A stretch of DNA of 64,000 bases. Origin: Prauserella rugosa (lineage in GTDB: Bacteria; Actinomycetota; Actinomycetes; Mycobacteriales; Pseudonocardiaceae). A program made the position numbers and the translations under genes. The stretch is taken from the NCBI RefSeq assembly GCF_000719975.1, contig NZ_JOIJ01000014.1, positions 1-64,000 on the forward strand, read 5' to 3'. Below the pieces are notes generated by a model. It made no database searches. It saw nothing but the letters and a program-made list of their open reading frames with translations, and was not told where the DNA came from. Shown here piece by piece: positions 1 through 8,232 of this stretch (the first letter of the stretch is position 1; the number at the start of each line of letters is the position of its first letter).

Positions 1-2
1 CC

Positions 3-38
3 GAGCCCGCCAAGACCGAAACCCAGCGGCGGCAGTAG
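3..38 (+). CDS. Possible C-terminal tail of an upstream gene (partial)
   Basis: The window opens in a reading frame that gives EPAKTETQRRQ and then a TAG stop at 36-38. The following ~280 bases are AT-richer and non-coding, which would fit the end of a gene cut by the window edge. Eleven residues are too few to assign a family. The other two forward frames also stay open here, so the choice of frame is weak. Confidence 0.25.
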   Translation, partial: EPAKTETQRRQ

Positions 39-127
39 AAATTCCCCCAGAACCATTCACACCTAAAACTATACCGAACAAGTGGACGACCCACCATCAT
101 CCAATAGAGTCGCCGTTCGGTAAGCGA

Positions 128-274
128 AGCGCCATCCCGTCGACCTGGCCCCAAAACCATCACGCTGCAGGCAGGGCGCAACCAACCACCCCAACGGAAC
201 GCACGGAAACCAACCTTGCGCCCTGCCTGCAGCGTGATAAACAAAAAGCCAGGTTCGACGGAATGGTGCGAAGC
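128..274. repeat. Long imperfect inverted repeat in the 280-bp intergenic region before DUF2252
   Basis: The core is a perfect 23-bp inverted repeat, 159-181 against 216-238 (starting ATCACGCTGCAGGCAGG), with a 34-base loop. Outside it lie unpaired 9-base segments on both sides (150-158 and 239-247). A second paired block of about 20 bp follows: CCATCCCGTCG-ACCTGGC near 131-149 against its near-complement at 248-270. The whole could form a cruciform or a long RNA hairpin of about 145 nt. A further direct copy of the outer motif (CGCCATCCC...ACCTGCCC) lies at 282-302, just before the DUF2252 start. No transposase or tRNA-like feature is visible. It may be a REP/MITE-like element, a terminator, or an attenuator of the downstream gene. 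Confidence 0.7.
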
Positions 275-318
275 GGAAAAACGCCATCCCAGAGACCTGC
301 CCAGCCGGGAATGGGCTG

Positions 319-1686
319 GTGATCGATCTACGTGCGGTGGTGTCGAGTGAGGATGTGCTGGCGAGGGGGCGGACGTTGCGGGACCGGACGCCCCCGACGG
401 CGCATGACCACGAGGCGGCCTCGGGGGCGCGGCCGGGTGTGCTGGAGTTCGTCGAGGCGAGCAACGCGGGGCGGGTGCCGGAGTTGGTGCCGTTGCGGAT
501 CGAGCGGATGCTCGCCTCGCCGTTCGCGTTCTTCCGTGGTGCGGCGGGTCTGATGGCGGCGGATCTGGCGGGTACGCCGGTGAGTGGGATGCACGCTCAG
601 CTGTGCGGTGACGCGCATGCGGCGAACTTCGGGCTGTACGGCACGCCGGAGGGCGAGATCGTCATGGACATCAACGATTTCGACGAAACGGCCCCGGGTC
701 CGTGGGAGTGGGATCTGAAGCGGTTGGCGGCGAGCCTCGTGCTGGCGGGCCGGGAGGGCGGTGTGAGCGAGAAGCGATGCGTCGCGGCGGCGGAGGACGT
801 GGTCACGTCGTACCGGAGGACGGTGCGCGAGTTGGCCGAGCTGCCGTTCCTGCGGTCGTGGAACGCGCTGCCGGACGCGTCGGTGCTCGAGCGGGCGAAG
901 GCCGACGAACTGATCGACGACTTCGAGAAGGCCGCGGCGAAGGCGCGGAAGAACACCAGCGCCAAGATCGCCGCCACCCGCACCGAGGAGTACACCCAAG
1001 AGTCGGGTACGACGCGGTGGCGGTTCACCGAGGACCCGCCGAAACGCACCCGCGTCGACGACCGGACCGCAGAGGCGGTCATCACCGGCTTGGAATCCTA
1101 TGTGGACACGCTGCGGGAGTCGCGGCGGAACCTCGTCGCCCGCTACACCGTGTCCGATGTGGCCTTCCGCGTGGTCGGCACGGGCAGCGTCGGCCGCCGC
1201 GCGTACATCGCCCTGCTGCGCGGGAACGGCGACGAGGCGCTCGTGCTGCAGGTGAAGGAGGCGTGCCCGTCGGCGCTGGTTCCGTATCTGGACGTCGAAC
1301 CGTGGGAGCACGAGGGTCACCGCGTCGTGCACGGCACGCGGCTGGTGCAGGCCGAGACCGACATCCTGCTCGGGTGGACGACGATCGACGGGCGGCCGTT
1401 CATCGTGCGCCAGTTCCGCAACATGAAGGGCGACATCGACCCCACCGGCCTCGACGGCGGGCACCTCGACGACTACGGCAGGCTCGCGGGGGCACTGCTC
1501 GCCCGCGCCCACACGCGTTCGCTCGACCCGCGTCCGCTGGCGGGGTACTTCACCGGTGACCGCGACATGGACGAGGCGGTCGGCCGGTTCGCCGTGCGCT
1601 ACGCCGACCGGACCGAGGCCGACCACGCCGAGCTCGTCGCCGCCGTCCGATCCGGTGCGGTAGCCGCCGAGGTGGAGGACGACTGA
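319..1686 (+). CDS. DUF2252 family protein
   Basis: A 455-residue protein of the DUF2252 family, which has a kinase-like fold and no established substrate. The family blocks are clear: SPFAFFRGAA near residue 74, a CGDAHAANFG segment near 97, and DINDFDETAPGPWEWDLKR near 120. The HANFG/NDFDE pattern resembles the catalytic and metal-binding loops of aminoglycoside phosphotransferase-type kinases, so a phosphotransfer role is plausible but unproven. The start is GTG at 319; no strong Shine-Dalgarno sequence precedes it. The PAP2 gene starts 8 bases after its stop, so the two are probably co-transcribed. The large inverted repeat upstream ends about 45 bp before this start and may affect its expression. 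Confidence 0.85.
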   Translation: MIDLRAVVSSEDVLARGRTLRDRTPPTAHDHEAASGARPGVLEFVEASNAGRVPELVPLRIERMLASPFAFFRGAAGLMAADLAGTPVSGMHAQLCGDAHAANFGLYGTPEGEIVMDINDFDETAPGPWEWDLKRLAASLVLAGREGGVSEKRCVAAAEDVVTSYRRTVRELAELPFLRSWNALPDASVLERAKADELIDDFEKAAAKARKNTSAKIAATRTEEYTQESGTTRWRFTEDPPKRTRVDDRTAEAVITGLESYVDTLRESRRNLVARYTVSDVAFRVVGTGSVGRRAYIALLRGNGDEALVLQVKEACPSALVPYLDVEPWEHEGHRVVHGTRLVQAETDILLGWTTIDGRPFIVRQFRNMKGDIDPTGLDGGHLDDYGRLAGALLARAHTRSLDPRPLAGYFTGDRDMDEAVGRFAVRYADRTEADHAELVAAVRSGAVAAEVEDD

Positions 1687-1693
1687 CACCCGT

Positions 1694-2353
1694 ATGTCCG
1701 ATTCGAACAGCGCGCCGAACGCGGGGGCCCGGCCCCGTCGCCCGGTCGCGGCCGTCCCGCTCGTGGGTGCGGGCCTGGCCGGGTGGCTGGCGCTCGGACT
1801 CCTCGTGGCCGGTGGGCGCCGGCCGACCCCGCCGGATGCGGCCGTCGAATCGGCCGCCCTCGGCCTGCCCCACGCGCTGCTGGTCGCGTTCACGGTGCCG
1901 ACCGAAGCCCCCGTGGCGTTCGCCGTGCTCGCGGTGGTCGCCGCCGTGGCGGCCCACGGACGCCGGTGGAGCGTCGTCGCGGTGGCGGTGGTGGCACCGG
2001 CGGTGACGATCACCGCCAACACGTGGCTGAGCAAACCGCTGTTCGACCGGTGGTACGACGACCACCTGGCTTATCCGAGCGGGCACACGGTCGTCCTGGT
2101 CACCACGCTGACCGTCGTCGCGCTCGCGACCGCAGGCACGGCGCGGGCCGTCGTCATCGTGGCCGGTGCCGGACTGACCGCCGCGGCCGCCGTGGGCATG
2201 GCGGGCCTGGGCTACCACTACGTCACCGACGTCGCCGGGGGCGCCGCGTTCGCCGTGGCCGTGACGACCGGCCTGATGGCCGTCCTGCACCCGACGGTGA
2301 CCGCACTCGTCAGCGGAGCGCGGTCTCCTCGGCGTCCCGCGCGAGGGCGGTGA
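1694..2353 (+). CDS. PAP2-superfamily membrane phosphatase, degenerate motifs
   Basis: A 219-residue membrane protein with about five hydrophobic segments and the PAP2 (type 2 phosphatidic acid phosphatase) signature. Seen: a KPLFDR stretch at 114-119 in place of motif C1, YPSGHT at 127-132 (C2, with the catalytic His), and H175/D179 of motif C3. The arginine that normally precedes the C3 histidine in SRxxxxxHxxxD is replaced (GM-AGLGYH), so phosphatase activity is uncertain. The family removes phosphate from lipid phosphates or pyrophosphates at the membrane. The gene follows DUF2252 by 8 bases. Its last 44 bases overlap the end of the convergent zapE gene, so the two transcripts are antisense there. 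Confidence 0.8.
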   Translation: MSDSNSAPNAGARPRRPVAAVPLVGAGLAGWLALGLLVAGGRRPTPPDAAVESAALGLPHALLVAFTVPTEAPVAFAVLAVVAAVAAHGRRWSVVAVAVVAPAVTITANTWLSKPLFDRWYDDHLAYPSGHTVVLVTTLTVVALATAGTARAVVIVAGAGLTAAAAVGMAGLGYHYVTDVAGGAAFAVAVTTGLMAVLHPTVTALVSGARSPRRPARGR

Positions 2354-3350
2354 GCCTGCTGACCGCGCGCAGGTACTTCTTGCGGTAGCCGCCGGCGAGC
2401 ATCTCGGGGGTGAACAGCGCGTCGAGGGATCCACCGGAGACCAGCACCGGGATCGCCCTGTCGTACAGCCGGTCGGCGAACGCGACGAGCCGCAACGCGA
2501 TCGCCTGGTCCTCGGCGGGCCGCACGCCGCGCAAGTGGACGGCGGACACCCCGTCGACGAGCCGCCCGTACGCCGAGGGGTGAATGCCCGCCAGGTGGTC
2601 GCACAGCGCGTCGAACTCGTCCAACGTGGCGCCCTCACGCCGCTCGGCCGAGTCGACGAGGTCGTCGTCGCTCAGCGCCGCGGGCGGCTCGGGCAGACCG
2701 CGGTGCCGGTAGTCGGGCCCGTCGACGCGCACCACCCCGAACTTGGCCGACAACGACTGGATCTCCCGCAGGAAGTCGTCGGCGGCGAAGCGGCCCTCCC
2801 CGAGCTTGTCAGGCAACGTGTTCGACGTCGCCGCGACGAACACGCCGGCCTCGGTCAGCTCCTTGAGCAGCCGGTTGACCAACATCGTGTCGCCGGGGTC
2901 GTCGAGTTCGAACTCGTCGATGGCCAGCAGCCGGTGCCCCGACAGCCTCCGCACCGCCTCGGCGAAGCCCAGCGCGCCGACCACGTGCGTGAGCTCGACG
3001 AACGTGCCGTACGACTTCGGCCCCGGCACGGCGTGCCAGATGGAGGCCAGCAGGTGGGTCTTGCCGACGCCGAACCCGCCGTCGAGATACAGGCCCGGCT
3101 TACCGTCGGCCTGCCCGCCGTCCTTACGTCCGAACAGGCCACGCAGACCCGACCGCTTGCCACGCCCGGCGGCGACCCGTTCGGCGAACGCGCCGCACTC
3201 GGCCACGGCCGCGGCCTGGCTCGGCTCGTCCGGGTTGGGGATGTAGGTCGAGAGCCGCACGTCGTCGAACCGGGGCGGCGGCACGAGCGTCGTGATCAGC
3301 TCGTCCGCGCCGATGGTGGGCCGGCGCTCGGTCAGCTTCTCGACAGACAT
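2310..3350 (-). CDS. zapE: Cell division protein ZapE (AFG1-like ATPase)
   Basis: A 346-residue AFG1/ZapE-type P-loop ATPase. Walker A is GGFGVGKT at 91-98, Walker B is LLAIDEFELDD at 141-151, and a sensor-like AATSNTLP follows at 173-180. In proteobacteria ZapE acts with FtsZ at late division; in actinobacteria the role is inferred from the family only. Translation is taken from ATG at 3350 (MSVEKLTER), preceded by GGTGGG; a longer frame runs upstream but would cross the divergent promoter region. Only 55 bp separate it from the start of the divergent reductase gene, so the promoters overlap. Its 3' end overlaps the PAP2 gene. Confidence 0.88.
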   Translation of the reverse strand: MSVEKLTERRPTIGADELITTLVPPPRFDDVRLSTYIPNPDEPSQAAAVAECGAFAERVAAGRGKRSGLRGLFGRKDGGQADGKPGLYLDGGFGVGKTHLLASIWHAVPGPKSYGTFVELTHVVGALGFAEAVRRLSGHRLLAIDEFELDDPGDTMLVNRLLKELTEAGVFVAATSNTLPDKLGEGRFAADDFLREIQSLSAKFGVVRVDGPDYRHRGLPEPPAALSDDDLVDSAERREGATLDEFDALCDHLAGIHPSAYGRLVDGVSAVHLRGVRPAEDQAIALRLVAFADRLYDRAIPVLVSGGSLDALFTPEMLAGGYRKKYLRAVSRLTALARDAEETALR

Positions 3351-3405
3351 GCCCACCAGGCTAGTCGGCGGCCCGATGTGACCTGGGCCGCGCGCCCGTG
3401 TTGGG

Positions 3406-4185
3406 ATGATCGACGTGCATCGTCTGTGGCCCACCGAACCGTCCGAAACGGCGCCCACGGCACTGTCCGACGCCGACCTCGAAGCGCTCTACGACTTCCC
3501 CGCCGGGCTCGACCGGCCGTGGATCCAGGCCAACTTCGTCACGTCCGCCGACGGCGCCGTCACCGTCGACGACGCCTCGGAAGGACTCTCGAGTCCGGCC
3601 GACCAGCGCGTGTTCCTCCTCGGCCGCGATCTCGCCGACGTGGTCCTGGTCGGCGCGGGCACGGCGCTGGCCGAGGGGTATCGCGGCGCGCGTCCCAGCG
3701 AACAGCGGCGGGAACGCAGACGCCGCCACGGTCTCAGCGACGTTCCCCCCATCGCGGTCGTCAGCAGGCGGTGCTCGGTGCCGCCGGACGCCCCGGTGAT
3801 CACCGACACATCGGTGCCCACGATCGTGCTGACCACGACGACGGCCCCGGCCGACCGCAGGCAGGCGCTGGTCGACGCAGGAGCCGAGGTGATCGTCGCG
3901 GGCGGCGAGACGGTCGACCTGGCCGCGGCGGTCGCGCTGCTGGGCGAGCGCGGGCTGCTCCGCATCGACTGCGAGGGCGGGCCGCACCTGTTCGGCTCGC
4001 TGGTGGCCGCCGACCTCGTCGACGAGCTGTGCCTGACCTACGCACCGCTGCTCGCGGGCCCGGGCGCGGGCCGCATCGTGGAGGGCACGGCGGCGATGTC
4101 GGCGCCGCGGAGCATGACCCTGACGTCACTGCTGCACGAGGACGGTTTCCTGCTCGCGCGCTACCGCAGGACGCCGGCGCCGTGA
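3406..4185 (+). CDS. RibD C-terminal-type pyrimidine reductase family protein
   Basis: A 259-residue protein of the RibD_C/dihydrofolate-reductase-like fold. It has the family N-terminus (RPWIQANFVTSADGAVT, residues 37-53), an LVGAGTALAEGY segment matching the NADPH-binding region, and the C-terminal CEGGPHLFGSLVAADLVDELCLT block (about 189-212). The deaminase half of bifunctional RibD is absent. Such stand-alone reductases may reduce the ribosylaminopyrimidine intermediate of riboflavin synthesis, but many actinobacterial copies are paralogues of unknown substrate, and no rib genes lie nearby. ATG at 3406 is used; no obvious Shine-Dalgarno sequence is present, so a leaderless transcript is possible. 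Confidence 0.8.
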   Translation: MIDVHRLWPTEPSETAPTALSDADLEALYDFPAGLDRPWIQANFVTSADGAVTVDDASEGLSSPADQRVFLLGRDLADVVLVGAGTALAEGYRGARPSEQRRERRRRHGLSDVPPIAVVSRRCSVPPDAPVITDTSVPTIVLTTTTAPADRRQALVDAGAEVIVAGGETVDLAAAVALLGERGLLRIDCEGGPHLFGSLVAADLVDELCLTYAPLLAGPGAGRIVEGTAAMSAPRSMTLTSLLHEDGFLLARYRRTPAP

Positions 4186-4341
4186 GTGCGCCACCGGGTG
4201 GCGCGCCGGGCCTCACGGCACCCACACCGGCGGCGTGCGACGGTAACGTCACCGCAGCGGCCTGGCCGCCGGCCCGTTCCCGCGTGCCGTCGCCGTCCCT
4301 GCCGCCGTCCCGTCCGTTCCGAGCACTGGGAGACCTGATCG

Positions 4342-5871
4342 TTGCCGCGCCGTGGTCGTGACCGCCTGGTGGCGTTCGCCGCGCTGGTGCCAGTGGCGGT
4401 TCTCGCCGCCTGCACCGTGGGCCCGTCGACCCGGCCCGCCGTGGTCGAGAACGACGCGCCCGCCCCGCAGCAGCGCACCCCCGACTCCTCCCCCGCCCCG
4501 TTGCCGAAGGCCGAGGAGCCTGGTCCGTCGAGCGTGAACTGGTCGGACTGCGCCGACCAGACCAGGCAGGAACTCGGCGACGCGGCCCGCAACGACCTCA
4601 GCTACGAGTGCGCGAGCATGACCACGACGCTCGACGCGCCCGGCATGCCCGGCCACGGTCTGTCGCGCGTGGCGCTGCTGAAGGCGGGCGACGGCCCGAT
4701 CCCCCTGGTGGTCGTCAACGACGTCGACGGCGAACCCGGCAGCCGGTACGCCGCGCGTATCGCGGCGACGATGCCGGACGAGCTGCTCGAGCGGTACTCC
4801 CTCATCGGCGTCGACCGGCGCGGCACCGGCGATTCCGACGGCGTGCGGTGCATCCCGTCGGCCGACCGTCCCGGCCTGATCGACAGCGACCCGGCCGACG
4901 ACGTCGAGCGGCCGCTCGACGCGGCGCGCACGGCGGGTCAGCAGTGCGCGATCAACCTCGACGACGAGCAGGGCGCTTTCGACAGCTGGCGCACGACGGG
5001 CGATCTGGACACGCTGCGGGAGAACCTCGGCATGAGGCATCTGCACGCCCTCGGACACGGCGAGGGTTCGCGCGTGCTGGCCCTGTACGCCGCGCGTTAC
5101 CCGGACAAGGCCGGGCGCATCGCGCTCGACGGCATGCCCGACCCCTCCGACGACCGGGCCGCGGTGCTCGACGGCGTCGCGGCCGGCGCGGAGGCCACGC
5201 TGGACACCGTGGGACAGCAGCTGGGGCGCGATCTGCGCGACCAGGTCGTCGCCATGGCCGACCGTCTCGACCGCTCCCCGCAGATGACCGCCGACGGCTA
5301 CCGCATGACCGGGCCGATGGCGGTGCGGGCCGTGCTCAACGGGTTGGCCGAGCCGCACCGGTGGCGCGAACTGGCCGACGCCGTCGGTGCGGCCCGTGGG
5401 GGCGACGTCGGCAAGCTGGCCGTGTTCCTGCGGCCGCACCTGGTCGAGACCCAGGAGTCGGCCGCGCGGATCGACGGCACGCTCGCCACCCGGTGCAACG
5501 ACACCGGCACCCGACTGCCCGCCGAACGGCTGGCCGGCACGGCCGACCAGCTCGCCGACGACCACCCCGTGTTCGGCGGTGTCGTGGCGCAGGAGCTCGT
5601 GTGGTGCAGTCCGTGGCCGACGCGATCCGGCGAGAACGCCGACATCGCCGGCGACGGCACCCCGCCGATGGTCGTGGTCAGCACGGCCACGGATCCGGTC
5701 ACGCCCGAGGAGGGCACCGTGCGCGCCGCCGACCAGATGCCGTCGGCCGTACACGTGTCGTGGAAGGGCGCAGGTCACGGAGCGCTCGAGTCGTCGTGCG
5801 TCATGGAGGCGCTCGGCGGCTTCTACCTCGACGGCGACGTTCCCCGCGACGGCACGCTCTGCCCCGCGTGA
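4342..5871 (+). CDS. Alpha/beta-hydrolase-like lipoprotein lacking the nucleophile serine
   Basis: A 509-residue predicted lipoprotein. The signal peptide ends in the lipobox VLAAC (Cys24), then comes a Pro/Ala-rich linker and a hydrolase domain resembling secreted tripeptidyl aminopeptidases (TAP family). The domain has the GVDRRGTGDSDG oxyanion-region motif (156-167), the acid site STATDPVTP and the terminal histidine in KGAGHGALESSC. The nucleophile elbow reads GHGEG (238-242) instead of GxSxG, so glycine sits where serine should be. It may be a pseudoenzyme or binding protein on the outer face of the membrane. The start is TTG at 4342 with GGGAG ten bases upstream. A small hairpin at 5939-5967 follows the gene. 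Confidence 0.8.
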   Translation: MPRRGRDRLVAFAALVPVAVLAACTVGPSTRPAVVENDAPAPQQRTPDSSPAPLPKAEEPGPSSVNWSDCADQTRQELGDAARNDLSYECASMTTTLDAPGMPGHGLSRVALLKAGDGPIPLVVVNDVDGEPGSRYAARIAATMPDELLERYSLIGVDRRGTGDSDGVRCIPSADRPGLIDSDPADDVERPLDAARTAGQQCAINLDDEQGAFDSWRTTGDLDTLRENLGMRHLHALGHGEGSRVLALYAARYPDKAGRIALDGMPDPSDDRAAVLDGVAAGAEATLDTVGQQLGRDLRDQVVAMADRLDRSPQMTADGYRMTGPMAVRAVLNGLAEPHRWRELADAVGAARGGDVGKLAVFLRPHLVETQESAARIDGTLATRCNDTGTRLPAERLAGTADQLADDHPVFGGVVAQELVWCSPWPTRSGENADIAGDGTPPMVVVSTATDPVTPEEGTVRAADQMPSAVHVSWKGAGHGALESSCVMEALGGFYLDGDVPRDGTLCPA

Positions 5872-5938
5872 GATCCGGCCCCGTCCGCACGTCCGCGGTC
5901 GTCGAGACCGGTGTTGATCTTCGCGCGCCCACGCCGGA

Positions 5939-5967
5939 GCCGCCGTCCACGGCTACTTGACGGCGGC
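5939..5967 (+). terminator. Small hairpin between the lipoprotein and ligase-like genes
   Basis: A 9-bp GC-rich stem (GCCGCCGTC / GACGGCGGC) with an 11-base loop lies 68 bases after the lipoprotein stop and ends 26 bases before the next start. No T-run follows, so it could be a weak terminator or a leader structure. Confidence 0.4.
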
Positions 5968-5993
5968 GAGGCGGGATGTTTCGCTAGCGCGCG

Positions 5994-7340
5994 GTGAACC
6001 TTCTGTCGTTGCTCTCCGGTCTGACCAAGCACGACCCACACGCCATCATCGCGATCGACGCCGATCCCGCGCAGCCCGTTCACGTCAGCCGTTCGGAACT
6101 CTGGCGCCGAACGCTGCAGCTGCGCGCGGATCTCGCGACCGCGGGCGTGGGTCGTGGGGACGTCGTCGCCGTGTGCCTGCCGAACTGGTCGGACCTGCTC
6201 AGCTGGCAGGTCGCGACCGCCTCGCTCGGTGCCTGTGCCGTCGGACTGGACCCGCAGGGACCCGCGGCCGACCTCGTCGACACGGTCGTCGGCGCCCGCC
6301 CGCGGGTGCTCGCGCTGCACCGGGACGTGCCCGCGGAGGTCACCGACAGGCTCGGGTCGGCCATCGCCGCGGCTGCCGATCCGCAGGCCACCGAGACCCC
6401 CGCTCCGGCCGTCGCGGTCGTCCCGGGACCGCACGCGGATCCGCCCGTCGACCCGTCGCCGTGGGATCTCGGCGGCGGCGCGTGGCTGCCCAGCGCCGCC
6501 ACGGCGGGTATGCCGATGCCCGACACCGACGGCGACGAACCCGCGGTCGCGTTCGCCCCGGGACTGGCCGCCTACCGCGAGTCGACCCTGATCAAGCACG
6601 CCACCGCCACCGCGGAGGCCCTGGGGCTCGCCGACGGTGACCTCGTGGTGTGCACCCGCCCGGCGACCCATCCGATCGCCTGGTCGTTCGCCCTCGCCAC
6701 GCTGGCGGGCGGGGCGACGTACCTGTTCGACCCCCGCCTCGACGAGTCCACGCTGCCGGCCGAGCTCGCCCGCTTCAGCGCCACGCACCTGGTCGCCGAC
6801 GAGACGACCGCCCTCCGCCTGGCCAAGGCGTGGCACGCCGACGGCTCCGGCGGCTCGGACGGCTCTCCCGAACCCCCTGACGCAGCGACCGGCGGGAACC
6901 CATTGCCGTCGCTGCGGTGGGCCGGGATCGTCAACGCCACCTCGGCCGACGCCGCGCAGAGCCTCGACGAGCTTGGCATCCCGGCTCGCGGCCTCTACGC
7001 CCCCGCCGGGATCCTGGCGCCGTTCGCGCTGTGGCCCGCCGACCGGTCGACCGCGGACCGGTGGCTCGGCGGCGGCACGCCGATCTGTTCGGACGTCGAA
7101 CTGCGCGTCACCGACCCCGATGCGAGCTCCGGCACCGCAGACACCACCACAGACCCCGGCACGGGCACCGACCCGGGCACCACGGCCGGCGCGGCCTCCG
7201 GGGATCGCCGGGGCGTGCTCGAGATCCGCGGAGCCTGCGTGCCGGACAGCGCCACCGGATGGTTCCGCACCGGTGATCTCGCCTCCGTCACCGACGACGG
7301 CGACGTCCGTTACGAAGGGCCAGCCCACCACGGCGCGTGA
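5994..7340 (+). CDS. AMP-ligase-like protein (resembles TIGR03089)
   Basis: A 448-residue protein resembling the adenylate-forming ligase N-domain, most like the actinobacterial TIGR03089 family. It keeps the N-terminal ligase start (residues 1-85) and a GWFRTGDLA motif near 422. It lacks the S/T-G-rich P-loop motif (xTGGTTGxPKG) needed for adenylation and the C-terminal lid domain with its catalytic lysine. Two low-complexity inserts (GSGGSDGSPEPPDAATGG near 284, and the Thr/Pro/Gly stretch TDTTTDPGTGTDPGTT-like near 378-398) interrupt it. It is unlikely to be a functional ligase and may bind a nucleotide or acyl group. The start is GTG at 5994. The VTT gene begins 18 bases downstream. Confidence 0.65.
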   Translation: MNLLSLLSGLTKHDPHAIIAIDADPAQPVHVSRSELWRRTLQLRADLATAGVGRGDVVAVCLPNWSDLLSWQVATASLGACAVGLDPQGPAADLVDTVVGARPRVLALHRDVPAEVTDRLGSAIAAAADPQATETPAPAVAVVPGPHADPPVDPSPWDLGGGAWLPSAATAGMPMPDTDGDEPAVAFAPGLAAYRESTLIKHATATAEALGLADGDLVVCTRPATHPIAWSFALATLAGGATYLFDPRLDESTLPAELARFSATHLVADETTALRLAKAWHADGSGGSDGSPEPPDAATGGNPLPSLRWAGIVNATSADAAQSLDELGIPARGLYAPAGILAPFALWPADRSTADRWLGGGTPICSDVELRVTDPDASSGTADTTTDPGTGTDPGTTAGAASGDRRGVLEIRGACVPDSATGWFRTGDLASVTDDGDVRYEGPAHHGA

Positions 7341-7358
7341 CCGGCCGCGTCCTCTACC

Positions 7359-8051
7359 GTGGACGACGTGCCGCGCCGGACCAAGCTGCTGATCGGACTC
7401 CTGTGCCTGGCCGGGCTCGTGGTCGCGGCGCTCCTCCTGCCGGTCCCCTCGCCCGCCGAGCTGCGGGCCTGGGCCGACGACGCCGGAGCCGGTGCCGCCT
7501 GGCTGTTCCTGCTCGCCTATGCGGTGTGCACCATCGCGCCGATCCCGCGCACCGTGTTCAACCTCGCCGCCGGCCTGCTGCTCGGTGAACTGCTCGGCAT
7601 CGGCGTGGCCGTCACCGCCACCGTGCTGTCCGGACTCCTCGGCTTTCTCCTGGCCCGCGCGCTGGGCCAGGAGTTCGTCACGCGCAACATGCACCGCACA
7701 CCCGTGCGGGCGGTCAACGCGCGGCTGGCGGCGGGCGGCATGCTCGCCGTCGCGTCGCTGCGCCTGATCCCCGTCGTGCCGTTCGCACCGCTGAGCTACT
7801 GCTGCGGTGTGTCGTCGATCCGGCTTCGACCGTATCTGGTGGGCACGGCCCTCGGCAGCCTCCCCGGCACCGTGGCCGTCGTCGTGCTGGGTGACGCGCT
7901 CACCGGCGACACGCCGCCGGCCCTGCTCGTCTGTTATGCGGTGTTCGCCGGACTCGGCGCACTGGGCCTGCTGAAGGTGATCCGGTCGGGCGGACCCGCG
8001 AACGCCCAGGTGGCGGACGCCGACCCGCAGCCGGAAGGCGCAGTCGAGTAG
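7359..8051 (+). CDS. VTT (TVP38/TMEM64/DedA-type) membrane protein
   Basis: A 230-residue polytopic membrane protein with about six hydrophobic segments. The VTT-domain signature is visible as VLSGLLGFLLARALG (88-102), followed by the conserved RLIPVVPFAPLSYCCGV segment (137-153) and a G-rich LPGTVAVVVLGDALTG stretch. DedA/VTT proteins are linked to lipid scrambling or undecaprenyl-phosphate recycling; the exact role here is unknown. The C-terminus is a short polar tail. GTG at 7359 is chosen; an in-frame GTG at 7368 is an alternative. It probably shares a transcript with the preceding ligase-like gene. Confidence 0.82.
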   Translation: MDDVPRRTKLLIGLLCLAGLVVAALLLPVPSPAELRAWADDAGAGAAWLFLLAYAVCTIAPIPRTVFNLAAGLLLGELLGIGVAVTATVLSGLLGFLLARALGQEFVTRNMHRTPVRAVNARLAAGGMLAVASLRLIPVVPFAPLSYCCGVSSIRLRPYLVGTALGSLPGTVAVVVLGDALTGDTPPALLVCYAVFAGLGALGLLKVIRSGGPANAQVADADPQPEGAVE

Positions 8052-8203
8052 GTCGTCCCGGTTCACTCAGGCCCGTCCGAGCGGACCGCTACACTCGACA
8101 CGGGCGCTAGCGGGGTGGCGCACCGGTCCCTTTCCGAGACCTCGAATCACGCCGACGAGCACGAGCGGCGATCGCGGGTTCGAGCAGCAGCCGAGCAGTA
8201 GCC

Positions 8204-8209
8204 GAGGAG
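8204..8209 (+). promoter_or_regulatory. Shine-Dalgarno sequence GAGGAG without a canonical start at the expected place
   Basis: GAGGAG ends 8 bases before ATC at 8218, the ideal distance for a start codon. The frame from 8218 reads IDTGQ and continues straight into the kinase. The nearest canonical in-frame start is TTG at 8233, 23 bases after the site. No ATG, GTG or TTG occurs in frame for at least 100 bases upstream. Confidence 0.5.
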
Positions 8210-8232
8210 TAGGCGTCATCGACACCGGTCAG

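Noticed and set aside
128..274. A tRNA or structured riboswitch
   Set aside because: The paired arms give one long hairpin, with no cloverleaf, no TTCRA loop and no known riboswitch core.
69..464. Minus-strand frame of 131 codons over the left inverted repeat
   Set aside because: It spans the inverted repeat and the start of DUF2252, has no recognisable motif and no ribosome-binding site.
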